Source: Humulus lupulus
Taxonomy: Eukaryota; Streptophyta; Magnoliopsida; Rosales; Cannabaceae
Assembly: GCF_963169125.1 (NCBI RefSeq)
Contig: NC_084802.1
Coordinates: forward strand, 13,144,896-13,208,895
Reading direction: 5' to 3'
Length of the DNA: 64,000 bases
Made by a program: the position numbers and the translations under genes. Position 1 is the first letter of the stretch, and the number at the start of each line of letters is the position of its first letter. Below the pieces are notes generated by a model. That model had not been told where the DNA came from, ran no database searches, and saw only the letters and a program-made list of their open reading frames with translations. This document shows, in pieces, positions 45,259 through 56,289 of the stretch.

Positions 45259-46639
45259 GAAATAAACTTGTTGTTGTTAGTCCCAAGTTTGTAACCTCCA
45301 ATACCTTATCTTGCAAAGCACTATAGGAATTCGTCAAAGTGTTCTTTGCCTTATGAGTAGCCTTCTTATTTCCTCCAACCCGTTTTGGGGTAACCCAATC
45401 CGAAGTATCTCTGTCACTGGAATTCATATCTGGTGTAACATCATGCTTTACTACAGATGTCACAGGCTCCAGTTGCTTTGACATCTCCTGGGGCTTAGCC
45501 AACTCCTTAGTAACCGATTTCTGAGTACTAGTATCTATACTCTCATTCAAATCATCTTTATCCTCTGATAATAGTGTCTGATCCACTGGACCTTGTCTAG
45601 CCTCTTCCTCTCCAATCCGGCTTTTCTGCCTCCAAATCTCATTTTGCTTCTTATTACAAATTCTTTCAGTATGGCCAAATACTTTGCACCCTCTACATTG
45701 AGTAGGAAGCCACTCAAATTCCAGAAGCTGTTCCATTAGTTATCCTTTCTCATTGAGAAACTAAACAGATTTAGGGAGATCCTCAGAGAGTTCTACCTCC
45801 ACTAAAACTCTAGCAAATTGCATCATAGACCTGTCTTTAGTAACTTTATCTACCAAAATCGGTACCCCAATCGTGCTCATGAGAGCACTCAAACCCTTAG
45901 TGCCCCAATATTGCAGCACAAGTCCTGGCAATCTAACCCAAACAGGAACAGATTTCACTGCCTTAAGTGTGTCTAAATCAGCAGACCAAGGCTTCACTAT
46001 CACTGGTTTTCTATCAAAATGTAGCACCCCAGCTTCCAAAACCAGATCTCTAGTGACTTCATCACGAAATTTCACAAGTGTAAAACCATTATTCAGCCTA
46101 GCAATTCTCTCAATGCCAAGTTTACCCCATATCCTCTTAATAAATCCTTCAAAAACAGCAAACGGAGGGTTAGCCCCAAGAACCTGACATACCACCGCTG
46201 AATTCCAAAACGAGATTTCAACTTGGATCTCATCCAAGTCGACTTGAGCTATACGTTGGCCTTCTCGAACAATTGGTTCCTCAAATATGAGTTTTGCCCC
46301 TCCTTGATTTGGAAGCAAGGCTCGGAACTGAGACCATTTATCCATCGCCTAGCTTTGAAAATCACCTACGTCCGCAACCAGCTCCTCCTCTATCTCGCCT
46401 ATTTTCTTACCTCCAGATGATGCTCCATCAAATTCAGTTGGTCCTTGAATACCAATTTCTGGAAAATCCACCATCGAATCTGTAAACACTTCTTCCATCT
46501 CCTCTAAAACAACTTCATCAACCTCAGACCTTTGACCCTCATACGTCGCATGGAGCAATGGAGATTCAGTCACCTTAGCACTTGTAGCAGGCTTTGGGTT
46601 GTTCTTCTTGCGTCTCGCCATGGAGAAACCAGAGAGCAC
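45236..46639 (-). pseudogene. LINE ORF1: DUF4283-like domain plus zinc knuckle, three stops
   Basis: One reading frame from ATG 46639 (MARRKKNNPKP) to the stop at 45236, interrupted only by TAG 46351-46349, TAG 45763-45761 and TAA 45742-45740. The middle part (about 46345-45770) has the plant LINE/DUF4283 pattern (GKLGIERIARLNNGFTLVKF, then VPVWVRLPGL and LVDKVTKDRSM). Next comes a CX2CX4HX4C knuckle, CRGCKVFGHTERIC, near 45690. In active LINEs this protein coats the element RNA. The end overlaps the ORF2 start by about 20 nt in another frame. Confidence 0.85.
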
Positions 46640-47244
46640 CTATCGCCGTGTTTCGTAACTTTTATTTTTATATTTTGTTTAAAAAAAATTTAAATGAAAA
46701 TATTTTTTCTCACCACTATTTATTATTTTAAAAATAAATATAAGAAAGTTATAATAAAAAAATCAAATTAATAATATCCACGTAATCTCAAATCTCAAAA
46801 TTCAATATTTATTTATGAGATAACACAAAATCAATAAAGTCTACATAAAAAAATAAAAACCTATGAACTGATAATTGTCCAAACTTAAAGAAAAATATTT
46901 TGTAGTCATGAATTTTGCAAAAATTTAACTCAAAATTTCAAAATGGTAATCAAAATATATTTCAACGCATGAATATGCATACTACCCCCAACTTTAAATG
47001 AGACATTGTCCTCAATGTCTAACGTTAAGCGCATTGTGCGAGAAAAAGGAACATGATAACCAACAACCAAACCCCAAAAAGTAAAATTTGCAACAGAAAA
47101 TAAAGACACAAATTAAAATAAAACACACTAAAAAGAAAGATAAAACCTGATCAGTCTTTGGTAGAGAAAAGCATCGCTCTCAGGTAAGTCTACCAACTGC
47201 AGATTTGCATACTATCCTGTATCAAAAATGAATTTTCTTTTATC

Positions 47245-48051
47245 CTACGTCTCAAAAATAGAAGCGTTAGTAACATTTTCAGGATAAAGAAAATGTTTGG
47301 TATCAAAGTCGTGGAGGAAATTTGGTGAATGTTTCATTGCAAATATGTGTATGATTTCCTCAACGATTAAGTCTATCACATGAGTATGATAGCTCTCATT
47401 TGTCTTTGGAGTGGTTGGAAGAATTTCGGTATGGGAAAGAGTTTCACTCCAAATGGTGATAACATCATCCTCATCGGGTTTTGAACTAGGAGTAGGGGAT
47501 GGTGTTATAGCCTCAGGTTGGGACGGGAATTGACTTAAATTATGTGAAAGAATAGCGTTGGTCAATTCTGAAAGTTGAGTACTAGTTTCCTTAAAATCTT
47601 CCACAAATTGTCTATTGAATTCTCTTTGCTCCTCTATAAATGTGCGTAAAGTGTCCTCTAAGGAATTTGTATTAGTGCAGACATTATATGGAGGTTCATG
47701 TGGGAAGTTTGGAAAACTTTGCTCAAAATTCATGTGAGGCGGTGCATGGTAGTTGTACTCAGGCTTCCAACTAAAATCTACGGGGTTGGTTCAACTAGAA
47801 TTATGATTCCTATGGTCGACTCTTGCAAAGTCACAATAACGTTCATCATAATCTACCTCGGGAACCTCGTAACTTTCTCTTTCAAACTTAGTTTCTAAGG
47901 CCTCAAGTTCTCGGTAATCTCTTACACTAAGTTTGCATGCACTCCTAAAATGGCTAGTACCCTCAGTAGCACTAGAATTATGGTTGTTTCCGAATGAAGA
48001 ATAATACATTGGAAAATACATCTCGAAACGTTTCTTTTCTTCTTCATTCAT
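47245..48051 (-). pseudogene. Gag-like or unknown coding remnant of the tRNA-Asp LTR element
   Basis: One frame of about 269 codons with a single stop. ATG 48051 (MNEEEKKRFEMYFPMYYSS) runs to a TAG at 47791, is open again through NPVDFSWKPEYNYHAPPHMNF, and ends at 47245. It is rich in Glu, Asn, Ser and Phe, with a likely coiled-coil segment LRTFIEEQREFNRQFVEDF (about 47640-47590). I recognise no enzymatic domain. It could be what is left of a Gag or an element-specific protein. Such ORFs preceding a purine tract are known in non-autonomous relatives of Tat/Athila elements. Confidence 0.55.
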
Positions 48052-48059
48052 TTTTTTAA

Positions 48060-49440
48060 ATTTTGTTTTTATGATTTTTTATTTTTATTTTTGATTTTTT
48101 TTGTTTGACTTGTTTTCAGGTCGATTTGAGGATTTTAGAACGGTCCCACTTAAAACCCACACTTTATCTAGAACTCCCCGAGGTTACTAGATAATTGTGG
48201 AGAGGTCACAATTCACAAAAACGGTCCTCTTATAACCAACACTTACTAGAACTCCCCGAGGTTACTAAGTAAGCATGGATGGAACTTTACTCAAATTGGC
48301 CTTTAAGCAAAAATTGCTTATGTTAACAAAACAAGCTTTGCTTTTATTATTATTGTTTTTTTTTTTGTATTTTATGATTTTTTCCTTTTAAGATTTAAAA
48401 CCTAAAAAATTAAAAAAAAAAAACTAATAACAAGAAATAGAAAATAAATAAATAAAAAAAAGATACAAATCTAACAATGGAAAAAAAAATCCTACAACAA
48501 AAAAAAAAGAAGAAAAACAAGTAAAATATAAAGTAATCCTACAAACACAAAAAAAAAAACACAAGGTAAGATAAAGAAAAATGTAACAAATCCTAAAGAC
48601 AAGTAATTAACATAAATAAATAAATAAAGACTAAACTAGCAAAAGATAAACATCCAATTTATTTTTTTTTACTTAAAATATAAAAAAGAAATAAAATGAA
48701 ATGAAATAAGCTAAAAGAAAAAAAAAATTAACAAGAAATACTAAATACACACAACAAGCTTTTTTTTTTCTTTTAAATTTTTTTTTACAACAATAATAAA
48801 AAAAAAGAGAAAAAAAAATAACAAAAGGAACAATAACAAATCCTAGAAAAGAAAGGATAGCAATTTTTTTTCTTTTTTTTGTTTCTTTTAGCACAACAAT
48901 GAAAAAAAATGAAAAACTAACTAAAAATGAACAATAAAAATAATGATAGTGATAGTGATTTATTTTTTTTACTTTTTTTTGAGTAAATATGAAAAATCTA
49001 AAAAAAATAAATAAATAACAACAAAATAAAATAAGTTACAAGAAAAAAAAAACTAAATAAAATAAAGTAAAATAAGGTACAAGAAAAAAGACTAAATAAA
49101 CACACAACAAGTTTTTATTTTTTATTTTTTTTACATCAATAATAAATAAAAAGAGAAAAAGAAAGCTAACAAAATAACAACAAAATAAACTAAGAAAAAT
49201 AACAAAAAAAATAAAATAAAATAAACTAAGAAAAAGAAAGGATAACAATTTTTTTTTTTTGGCACAACAATGACAAAGAAAAATGAAAAACTAAAATAAC
49301 AATAAAAAAATAATGATAGTGATTTTTTTTTAAGAGTAAATAAGATAAATCTAAAAAAAAAATCCTAGAGAAATATACACAAAAATAAAAGGATAGAATT
49401 ACTTACCTCTTTTCAAAATTTTATTGAAAAACTTTTTTTT
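48060..49440. repeat. Homopolymer-rich leader of the tRNA-Asp LTR element
   Basis: Dominated by A runs in plus orientation with scattered T runs. The motif GAACTCCCCGAGGTTACTA occurs twice (about 48170 and 48249). A near-duplicate segment of roughly 300 bp recurs (about 48660-48990 and 49020-49350: 'acacacaacaagctttttt', 'caacaagtttttatttttt', 'ggcacaacaatga'). The frames at 48673-48894 and 49036-49248 are low-complexity artefacts. Confidence 0.6.
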
Positions 49441-49452
49441 TTCACTATTACC

Positions 49453-49470
49453 TCCCCGGCAACGGCGCCA
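49453..49470 (-). other. Primer binding site complementary to tRNA-Asp
   Basis: Plus-strand TCCCCGGCAACGGCGCCA is the 3' end of plant tRNA-Asp(GUC) including CCA. On the minus strand it is TGGCGCCGTTGCCGGGGA, 5 nt inside the LTR end at 49476. tRNA-Asp priming is known from Athila-type and related elements. Confidence 0.9.
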
Positions 49471-49475
49471 AAATT

Positions 49476-51318
49476 TGTTTAACGCCCAAACGTGACTTCT
49501 ACTTAGCGGTAGTCGTAGTATAGATAGGCGGTCGATTCCACAAGGAGGTAAAAGAACAAGTTAATCAATAAATAAATGTTAGAGATAAAATAATGTGAGG
49601 AAAATAGAACAAGTGATATTTTTGTTGTTTTAGAGATTTAAAAATTAGAAATAAAGATAGATTAAAATGTGATGTAACAATAGGTAACAAGTAGGAAGGA
49701 TCAAGAATCACCAATATGCATACTCATTTATTTGGATCTTTGATTCACAAAAATTACACAAATGGATAGTTCACATCCCAACTATTCATTTGGAAGATTT
49801 AACATTAAAGCACAAATATATTTTACAAAAATGTATTCAAGTGATTATTATTCTTTACCATGGAAAGATGAGATAAATCTTATGAGAAATCTAAAAGTGA
49901 CATTATATCATTGACAATAATGCAATACAAGATTGGACATAAAACCTAACACAAATATTACTTTTACCATTTATAAAATACATAGAAAGAGCATGACTAA
50001 TTCTATATAGATTTTAGCAAAAGTAAATATATATGGATGAGATGGAGAAAATGATAAAAATATTATCTATATTATTTTCACTAATTTGATAATACATAGA
50101 AAGTGCTTGACAAAATCTATATACTATTAGTAAACATAATTATAGATAACAAGATAAAGAAATAGAGATGAAAGAAAATAAATCACTCAAATATATAAAT
50201 TTTAAGCACATGGTGAATCAAAAATACCAAACAAAGTCATAGTGCATATAGGATCATCATAACCTTCCCAAGAAGGTTAGCCTATTATGCTAGACATTCT
50301 CATAAAATTCTAGAGAGAAAATATGAGAAATGAGACTAAAATTTGGTAGAGTTTTGCTACCTAAAAATTACATAGAAATGTGAATAAAGTGTCCATATTT
50401 ATAGATGGAGAAAATGATTAAAAAAGAAATTAAACAACAATTTGGGGTTTACAAAATAAATCTAAAATAATAATAATAAAATATGATTTTGAAAAATCAA
50501 ATCTTATTATAAATATTAACCTAGTTATTTTGGTATATGGTCAAATGCCATTTTTCAAAAGCACAAAAAAAGATGAGCTTTAAAGCTCAAAATGACAATT
50601 TTGCAAGGCCCAAAGTGCACAAAACATGGGCTGAAAGGTGGCTGTGGCAGATGAGGGTTTTGACCCACTCCCAGCCAATGGGATCGCGCCACGTAGGCGC
50701 TGGCTGGGAGACTGCTTGGGCCGTTGGGCTTGGGCGTGACTGCTGGAGCTATGCGGGTTGGGCTGGAGTCTTGGGCCGAATGAAGAAGCTTGGCCTGTTG
50801 GGGTCTTTGGCAGGAGAGTGAGGCTGCTGGGAATGGGCCTTCATTTGGCCATGTTGGGCCTGCTTTGCTGGGCTACTGGGAAGGCACGGGTTGTATTGAT
50901 TTTGGGATATTGATGTTGAAGGAAGTTTAATTGATGGGCATTGCTAAATGGGAATTGATGGGCATTGCTACGTGGCGCATGTGGACTGGCTGGCAGGAGT
51001 GATGCAGGGACACGTGGCGCGAGGACAAGGCGCCACATGGCGCTGAAGTTGGAGAAAAAGGCCAGCGGGCCTGGGCTTTCGTTTGGGCCTCAAGTTACAA
51101 AAATACCAACTTTTCATCATTTCTTCAGTTTTATTTATTTATTTCTTCTTTCTTTTTCTCTATGCCAAAATGCACTTTAATTCCTACAAAACAACAATAA
51201 ATTAAATTTTAATCAAATATTTTTATTTATAAAATAAATCATATTAATTCTATGAAAATATTAATTAAAAATTAATTTATTTTGATAATTAAAATCAACA
51301 AATGTGCATTTTTCACCA
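49476..51318 (-). repeat. 5' LTR of the tRNA-Asp element
   Basis: The inner end is TGTTTAACGCCC (plus reading, 49476), next to the primer site. The outer end is taken at about 51318 (TTTTTCACCA), where the 1.4-kb repeat begins a few bases later. GC-rich stretch at 50620-51090. No second copy to fix the outer border. Confidence 0.6.
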
Positions 51319-51324
51319 CTAATC

Positions 51325-52693
51325 AATGAGAAATAGGAGAACATGATGAAGTGAGAAAAAAAGTGCAAATACTTCTCCCACTAATCACCTAAGGAATCCC
51401 ATTAAGAGTAATGACTTCTATTTCTTTTTTATTTTATATTTAAAAATTAAAATTAAAAAATAATTTTGTCATTTAAAAATATATCTCTCCAAAATACTAT
51501 TATATATATTTTATATCAAAAAGGAAAATTTAGCCTTTTTAACTATTTCGATTACGTTTTCTGATTATGTAAATAAGATAAATTGATTTGATTCCCTTTT
51601 TAGTCAGTTTCAGTAAATAACATAATACAAATAATGATTTCGATTCTTCTATATACTTTCATTTCTCCGTTGATTTATTTTTAATACAATTATAGTCTAA
51701 TAAACATGTCATAAACTCATCACATTCATTTATACTTTTAAACAGATAACACATCATTTTTAAAATGAATTAAAATAATAAATAAGTTATAGATTTTATT
51801 AGATGATGTGTTATTTAAAGAGATAAAGAGAGTGAGAAGTGATAGAACGTAAGAATGAGAGGTTAGGGTTAATAGTGGGTTTGAGCTTTCATGTGGACTT
51901 ATGCTTTATCTTTCTTTTTTTTTTTTTTAAAAAAACTATAGAATTAGTGATCACTAACGCCAAGAGAAGAGATTGGTGTCAGTAATCTACTGACGTTGAT
52001 TCTCTTCACTTTTATATGGCGTCGATCAACGTTGTTGACCGATACTTTTGGGTGACACAAAAATCCTGTTTTGTTTATTTATTATTGGTTAGTTTGAATA
52101 AACACACAAAAATTGAGCATATTATCTCAATTCGCAATGACAATTATATTGATTAATTAAAATCTTACCAAATATTCTCAGACATTTTAATTGGACCCTT
52201 CATCCACTGATATATTCATCAATCCCTACCATTTAAAAAGAATGCGTAAAATCTCTCTTGCATGATTAGCTAGAGAAGGTCGGTTGTGAGCCATGTATTG
52301 AACTAAGTGTTTGCTTGGCTCAAAATAAAGACAATTGGAACATTTTAGTGCATCAACTTTAGTAATTGTCATGGTGTCAATTGCTTTGAACAATTACTAG
52401 CTATACAAGACTGAACTAGCTCACTTTAAGCAACCAAAAAAGTTGTACCCATTAATAAAAAAGGAATAGAAATCTTTGATCACTTTATAGGAAATATATA
52501 TATATATTGAAACTCTTGGCCCACATAAAAAAGGATCAGATTCCATGATGCATTACTCAAGTTTATCAGTTTTCTTTTTTTCCCTCAAAAGTATATACTA
52601 ACCTTTTGGTTTGAAAGAATGTTAAAATTGATGGAGTAGTCCCCACATCGGAAAACAATCATTATTAAAAGATTATATTACTAGAAAATCTTT
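51325..52693 (+). repeat. 1.4-kb tandem duplication, copy 1
   Basis: Runs from AATGAGAAATAGGAGAACAT to CTAGAAAATCTTT and is highly similar along its length to 52764-54162, offset about 1440 bp. Contains the palindrome-rich patch described for copy 2, here partly decayed (ATTAGTGATCACTAACGCC at about 51944). No coding capacity. Confidence 0.9.
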
Positions 52694-52763
52694 AATGGCT
52701 TGTTCACCTAAGGTGATTGCGAATCATTTGTGTGGTAATTATTCATATTCTTATGTTTACTAA

Positions 52764-54162
52764 AATGAGAAATAGGATAACATGGTGAAGTAAGGAGAAA
52801 AAAAGTGCAAATACTTCTCCCACTAATCACCTAAAGAATCCCATTAAGAATAATGACTTCTATTTCTTTTTTATTTTATATTTAAAAATTAAAATTAAAA
52901 AAAAAATTTGTCATTTAAAAATATATCTCTCCAAAATACTATTATATATATTTTATATCAAAAAGGAAAATTTAGCCTTTTTAACTATTTCGATTATGTT
53001 TTCTAATTATGTATATAAGATAAATTGATTTGATTCAATTTCTAGTCAATTTTAGTAAATAACATAATACAAATAATGATTTCAATTCTTCTATATACTT
53101 TCATTTCTCCATTGATTTATTTTTAATACAATTACAGTCCAATAAACATGTCATAAACTCATCACATTCATTTATACTTTTAAACAGATAACACATCATT
53201 TTTAAAATGAATTAAAATAATAAAATAGTTATAGATTTTATTAGATGATGTGTTATTTAAAGAGATAAGGAGGGTGAGAAGTGAGAGAACATAAGGATGA
53301 GAGGTTAGGGTTAATAGCGGGTTTGAGCTTTCATGTGGACTTATGCTTTATCTTTTTCTTTTTTTTAAAAAAAAAAAACTATAGCGTTAGTGATCACTAA
53401 CGCCGAGAGAAGAGATTGGTGTCAGTAATCTACTGACGCTGATTCTCTTCAATTTTATATGGCGTCGATCAACGTTGTTGACCGACGTTTTTGGGTGACA
53501 CAAAAATCCTGTTTTGTTTATTTATTATTGGTTAGTATGAATAAACACACAAAAATTGAGCACATTAATGAAATTGAGCATATTATCTCAATTCGCAATG
53601 ACAATTATATTGATTAATTAAAATCTTACCAAATATTCTCATACATTTTAATTGGACCCTTCATCCACTGATATATTCATCCCAATCCCTACGATTTAAA
53701 AAGAATGCGTAAAATCTCTCTTGCATGAATATCTAGAGAATGTCGATTGTGAGCCATGTATTGAACTAAATGTTTGTTTGGCTCAAAATAAAGACACTTG
53801 GATCATTTTAGTGCATCAACTTTAGTAATTTTCATGGTGCCAATTGCTTTGAACAATTACTAGCTATACAAGACTGAGCTAGCTCACTTTAAGCAACCAA
53901 AAAAGTTGTACCCATTAATAAAAAAAAGAATAGAAATCTTGATCACTTTATAGGAAAAAAATATATAATTGTATTGAAACTCTTGGCCCACATAAAAAAA
54001 GATAAGAGATTCCATGATGCATTACTCAAGTTTATAAGTTTTCTTTTTTTTCCTCAAAAGTATATACTAACCTTTTGGTTTGAAAGAATGTTAAAATTGA
54101 TGGAGTAGTCCCCACATCAGAAAACAATCCTCATTAAAAGATTATATTACTAGAAAATCTTT
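52764..54162 (+). repeat. 1.4-kb tandem duplication, copy 2
   Basis: Second copy, separated from the first by about 70 bp. At 53384-53403 it has the perfect 20-bp palindrome GCGTTAGTGATCACTAACGC, followed by imperfect hairpins at 53405-53450 (GAAGAGATTGG / CTGATTCTCTTC with GTCAG arms) and 53463-53487 (GTCGATCAACGTTG). It also has a short internal repeat AAATTGAGCA (53551 and 53571) not in copy 1. It ends about 2.1 kb upstream of the FT-like start codon. Confidence 0.9.
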
Positions 54163-54341
54163 TGAGTGAGTAGGTTGATATATGTTTTGATAAATAAACA
54201 TGAAGAAAATGTGATGAATACCATTAATTAGTAGCATGTAGTCATGTAAAATATAATTAACCAAATTATTGTTTGGAAAGTTGATAAGGAAAATGATTAA
54301 TTTAGTGCAAATATCGCGAGGAACATTCCTAAAGCATGTAT

Positions 54342-55083
54342 CACTACAACAAAATATCTCTATTATGCTACTATTTTATGACGTCCATCGGGATGCACAT
54401 CATAAAAACTTTATCGAGAATTATTACAACACTCAAACATCGTAATACGTTATGATTCTCTCTTTTTTATTTTTTCTTTCTGTTACCCTTTTTTTAATAA
54501 ACAAAAGATAGCTGTAAAAAGACAAGTATTTTTAAATTATGACATTAAAATCTCACACATTACTCAATAAAAAAATAATAAAATAAAAATTGAAAGCATC
54601 TCTCCTTTCTCCCTCTCTCACACGCAGCTCATCCTTTCTTGCATGGCTCCACTTCTCTCTCTCTCTCTCTCTCTTTCAATAACCATTTCATTCATCTTTC
54701 CCTCTCACATGGCGCTCTCCTTCACTTACTTCTCATTTTATTAGCAGATATGGTGCGACGGAGGAGGGTGATGGACGTGGACGGCCGGACGTTGGCATGA
54801 ACAATGAAGGTCGTGGGCGAGAGTGGGTGTTGATAGGCTGGGGGACAAAATTGGACACAAACGAAAAAGGACTCTGCATATTTGAGGGTATATAACTTGT
54901 ACATCAAAGAGAATTTGAGTAATATATTCCTTCATATTTCCTCTTCATTTTGGTGTGTGGTTATTTCGTTTATCCTCTTTAATTTGTAATATCACATTTG
55001 ATATAAAATTGGGATTTACGATTTAGTGGTATCTACGATTTTGGGATTTTGCTAGATAAAAAGTGATTTTTTTTGTTATAGTG
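54342..55083. mobile_element. Putative small CACTA-like element
   Basis: Starts CACTACAACAAAAT and ends TTTTTTGTTATAGTG, inverted termini of CACTA type. Short GACG/ATAAT repeats lie inside the left end (54380-54450), and similar ones follow the right end (55095-55240), so the true right border may be further on. A (CT)n run is at about 54654-54676. No 3-bp target duplication could be confirmed, and there is no transposase. Confidence 0.4.
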
Positions 55084-55267
55084 GGTATATTATGTTGAGC
55101 ATTTCTCAGCGTAATAACTTATTGCAAACGTTATTATGACGTGCAAAACATGTCATAATAACTCTATCTTTTTATGTCTACAATTATTATATATGTCGAA
55201 CAATTGTTCGACGTAATAACCCTCTTGTATTAATTTATTATTTTTTTATTGGTGTGTAATAACTATG

Positions 55268-55747
55268 TGTTGTAGGGTAAATTTACCCTCCCTCGCGAGG
55301 ATGACATCGCTAATAACTATTCACCATGGTGCGAGAACTAGTTCACCCATCTTGAAAAAGCAAGCTCCCAGTATTAAGGAAAAAGTGCAAACGCACAATA
55401 GTCAAGCATTTAAGTGCAATTAATGGAGACATTTTCAATATGGAAATAGCAAATTTTGCATCTATTGTAAATCATTATCTTTAATTACATTAAAGTGTAA
55501 TGGTCAAATGGCCTAAGGGAAACTTTATTTCTCTATAAATAGGTGATCCCAACGACGTTCATTCAAAGTAATGAATGGGTTTGGAGATAATCAAAATAAG
55601 ACTACTTTTTCCAAAGTGGGCATAGTCTCGACCGAAAATTGAGTTGAACTACTATAATTTTGTGATTGTATTTAACTTTACATACTCGCATATTACTTCT
55701 TGAGTGCTCGCATATATTGATGTTGTTACAAAACTCATCTAACAACA
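55268..55747 (+). mobile_element. Putative 480-bp solo LTR upstream of the FT-like gene
   Basis: Begins TGTTGTAGGG and ends CTAACAACA, inner-inverted TGTTG/CAACA ends of LTR type. It is flanked by CTATG and CTATC, a 4-of-5 target duplication. It contains a good TATA box (CTATAAATAG, about 55542-55551) followed by 200 bp with no ATG-rich coding, like U3-R-U5. No partner copy in the window. Confidence 0.55.
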
Positions 55748-56156
55748 CTATCGTATATATATATATTCATAATTAAAATGAAATTTTGTATACACATACA
55801 TAAGGTTGTAATACTAATGGCACAATTTGTGATATAATAACAAGTGAAATTGTAAAGAACAAATGCTTTGAAAGTTGATCTACCAATGATTCCATAGTGT
55901 GATTTTTATAATCATAATTCAACGGTGATGTGATTGGCATGGAACTTTTTGCAAGTGACGATGAAAAGTTGCTAACGTTGGACAGAAAACAAGGAAGATC
56001 AGTCAATGAATCTTAAAAAATAAAAATATATTTGTCCATACCCACAAAAGGTGTTAGAGAATTATGTTTTACTACGAGAATCCACATATAATAATACAAA
56101 AGAAGTAGAACCTTTTGATGTTACAAAAGCTAAAAGAGAATATAAGAAATCACATG

Positions 56157-56164
56157 TATAAATA
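56157..56164 (+). promoter_or_regulatory. TATA box of the FT-like gene
   Basis: TATAAATA 133 bp before the start codon, a normal distance for a short 5' leader of about 100 nt. Confidence 0.65.
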
Positions 56165-56289
56165 GCCATCCATATTGTTCATTGTGAGCCACCAAATATA
56201 TTGTACTACTCAACCATTTTCAATAGTTTACTACGTTAAAAATTATCATATTTAAATTTTCATATTTTTTTATTAAGAAGCATATAGCC

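Larger units (their letters stand above)
41792..46647 (-). mobile_element. L1-type LINE, near full length
   Basis: 4856 bp on the minus strand with both ORFs and a short A-tail (T-run at 41792-41797 in plus orientation). The target duplication GTGTTTCGTAACTTTT is present at 41776-41791 and 46648-46663, with the last T ambiguous with the tail. ORF1 starts almost at the 5' end (ATG 46639), so a few bases to a short leader may be missing. It is the same family as the LINE at 5058-8831. Confidence 0.95.
46985..51318 (-). mobile_element. Non-autonomous LTR retrotransposon with tRNA-Asp primer site, one LTR visible
   Basis: In minus-strand order: 5' LTR 51318-49476, primer site 49470-49453, long A/T-rich leader (49440-48060), a short coding stretch (48051-47245), then 'gaggacaatgtctcatttaa' and GTTGGGGG (near 47020-46985), a purine tract of the kind seen before the 3' LTR in Athila/Tat-type elements. 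No protease, RT or integrase is found between primer site and purine tract. The 3' LTR is not recognised in the window, so it was deleted or has diverged. The insertion borders are approximate. Confidence 0.65.

Noticed and set aside
48673..49248. Two minus-strand frames that look like multi-pass membrane peptides
   Set aside because: Phe/Leu/Ser strings come from A/T homopolymers in a retrotransposon leader.
51325..54162. The two 1.4-kb copies as LTRs of one small element
   Set aside because: They have no TG...CA ends, and the 70 bp between them hold no primer site or purine tract. Plain tandem duplication fits better.
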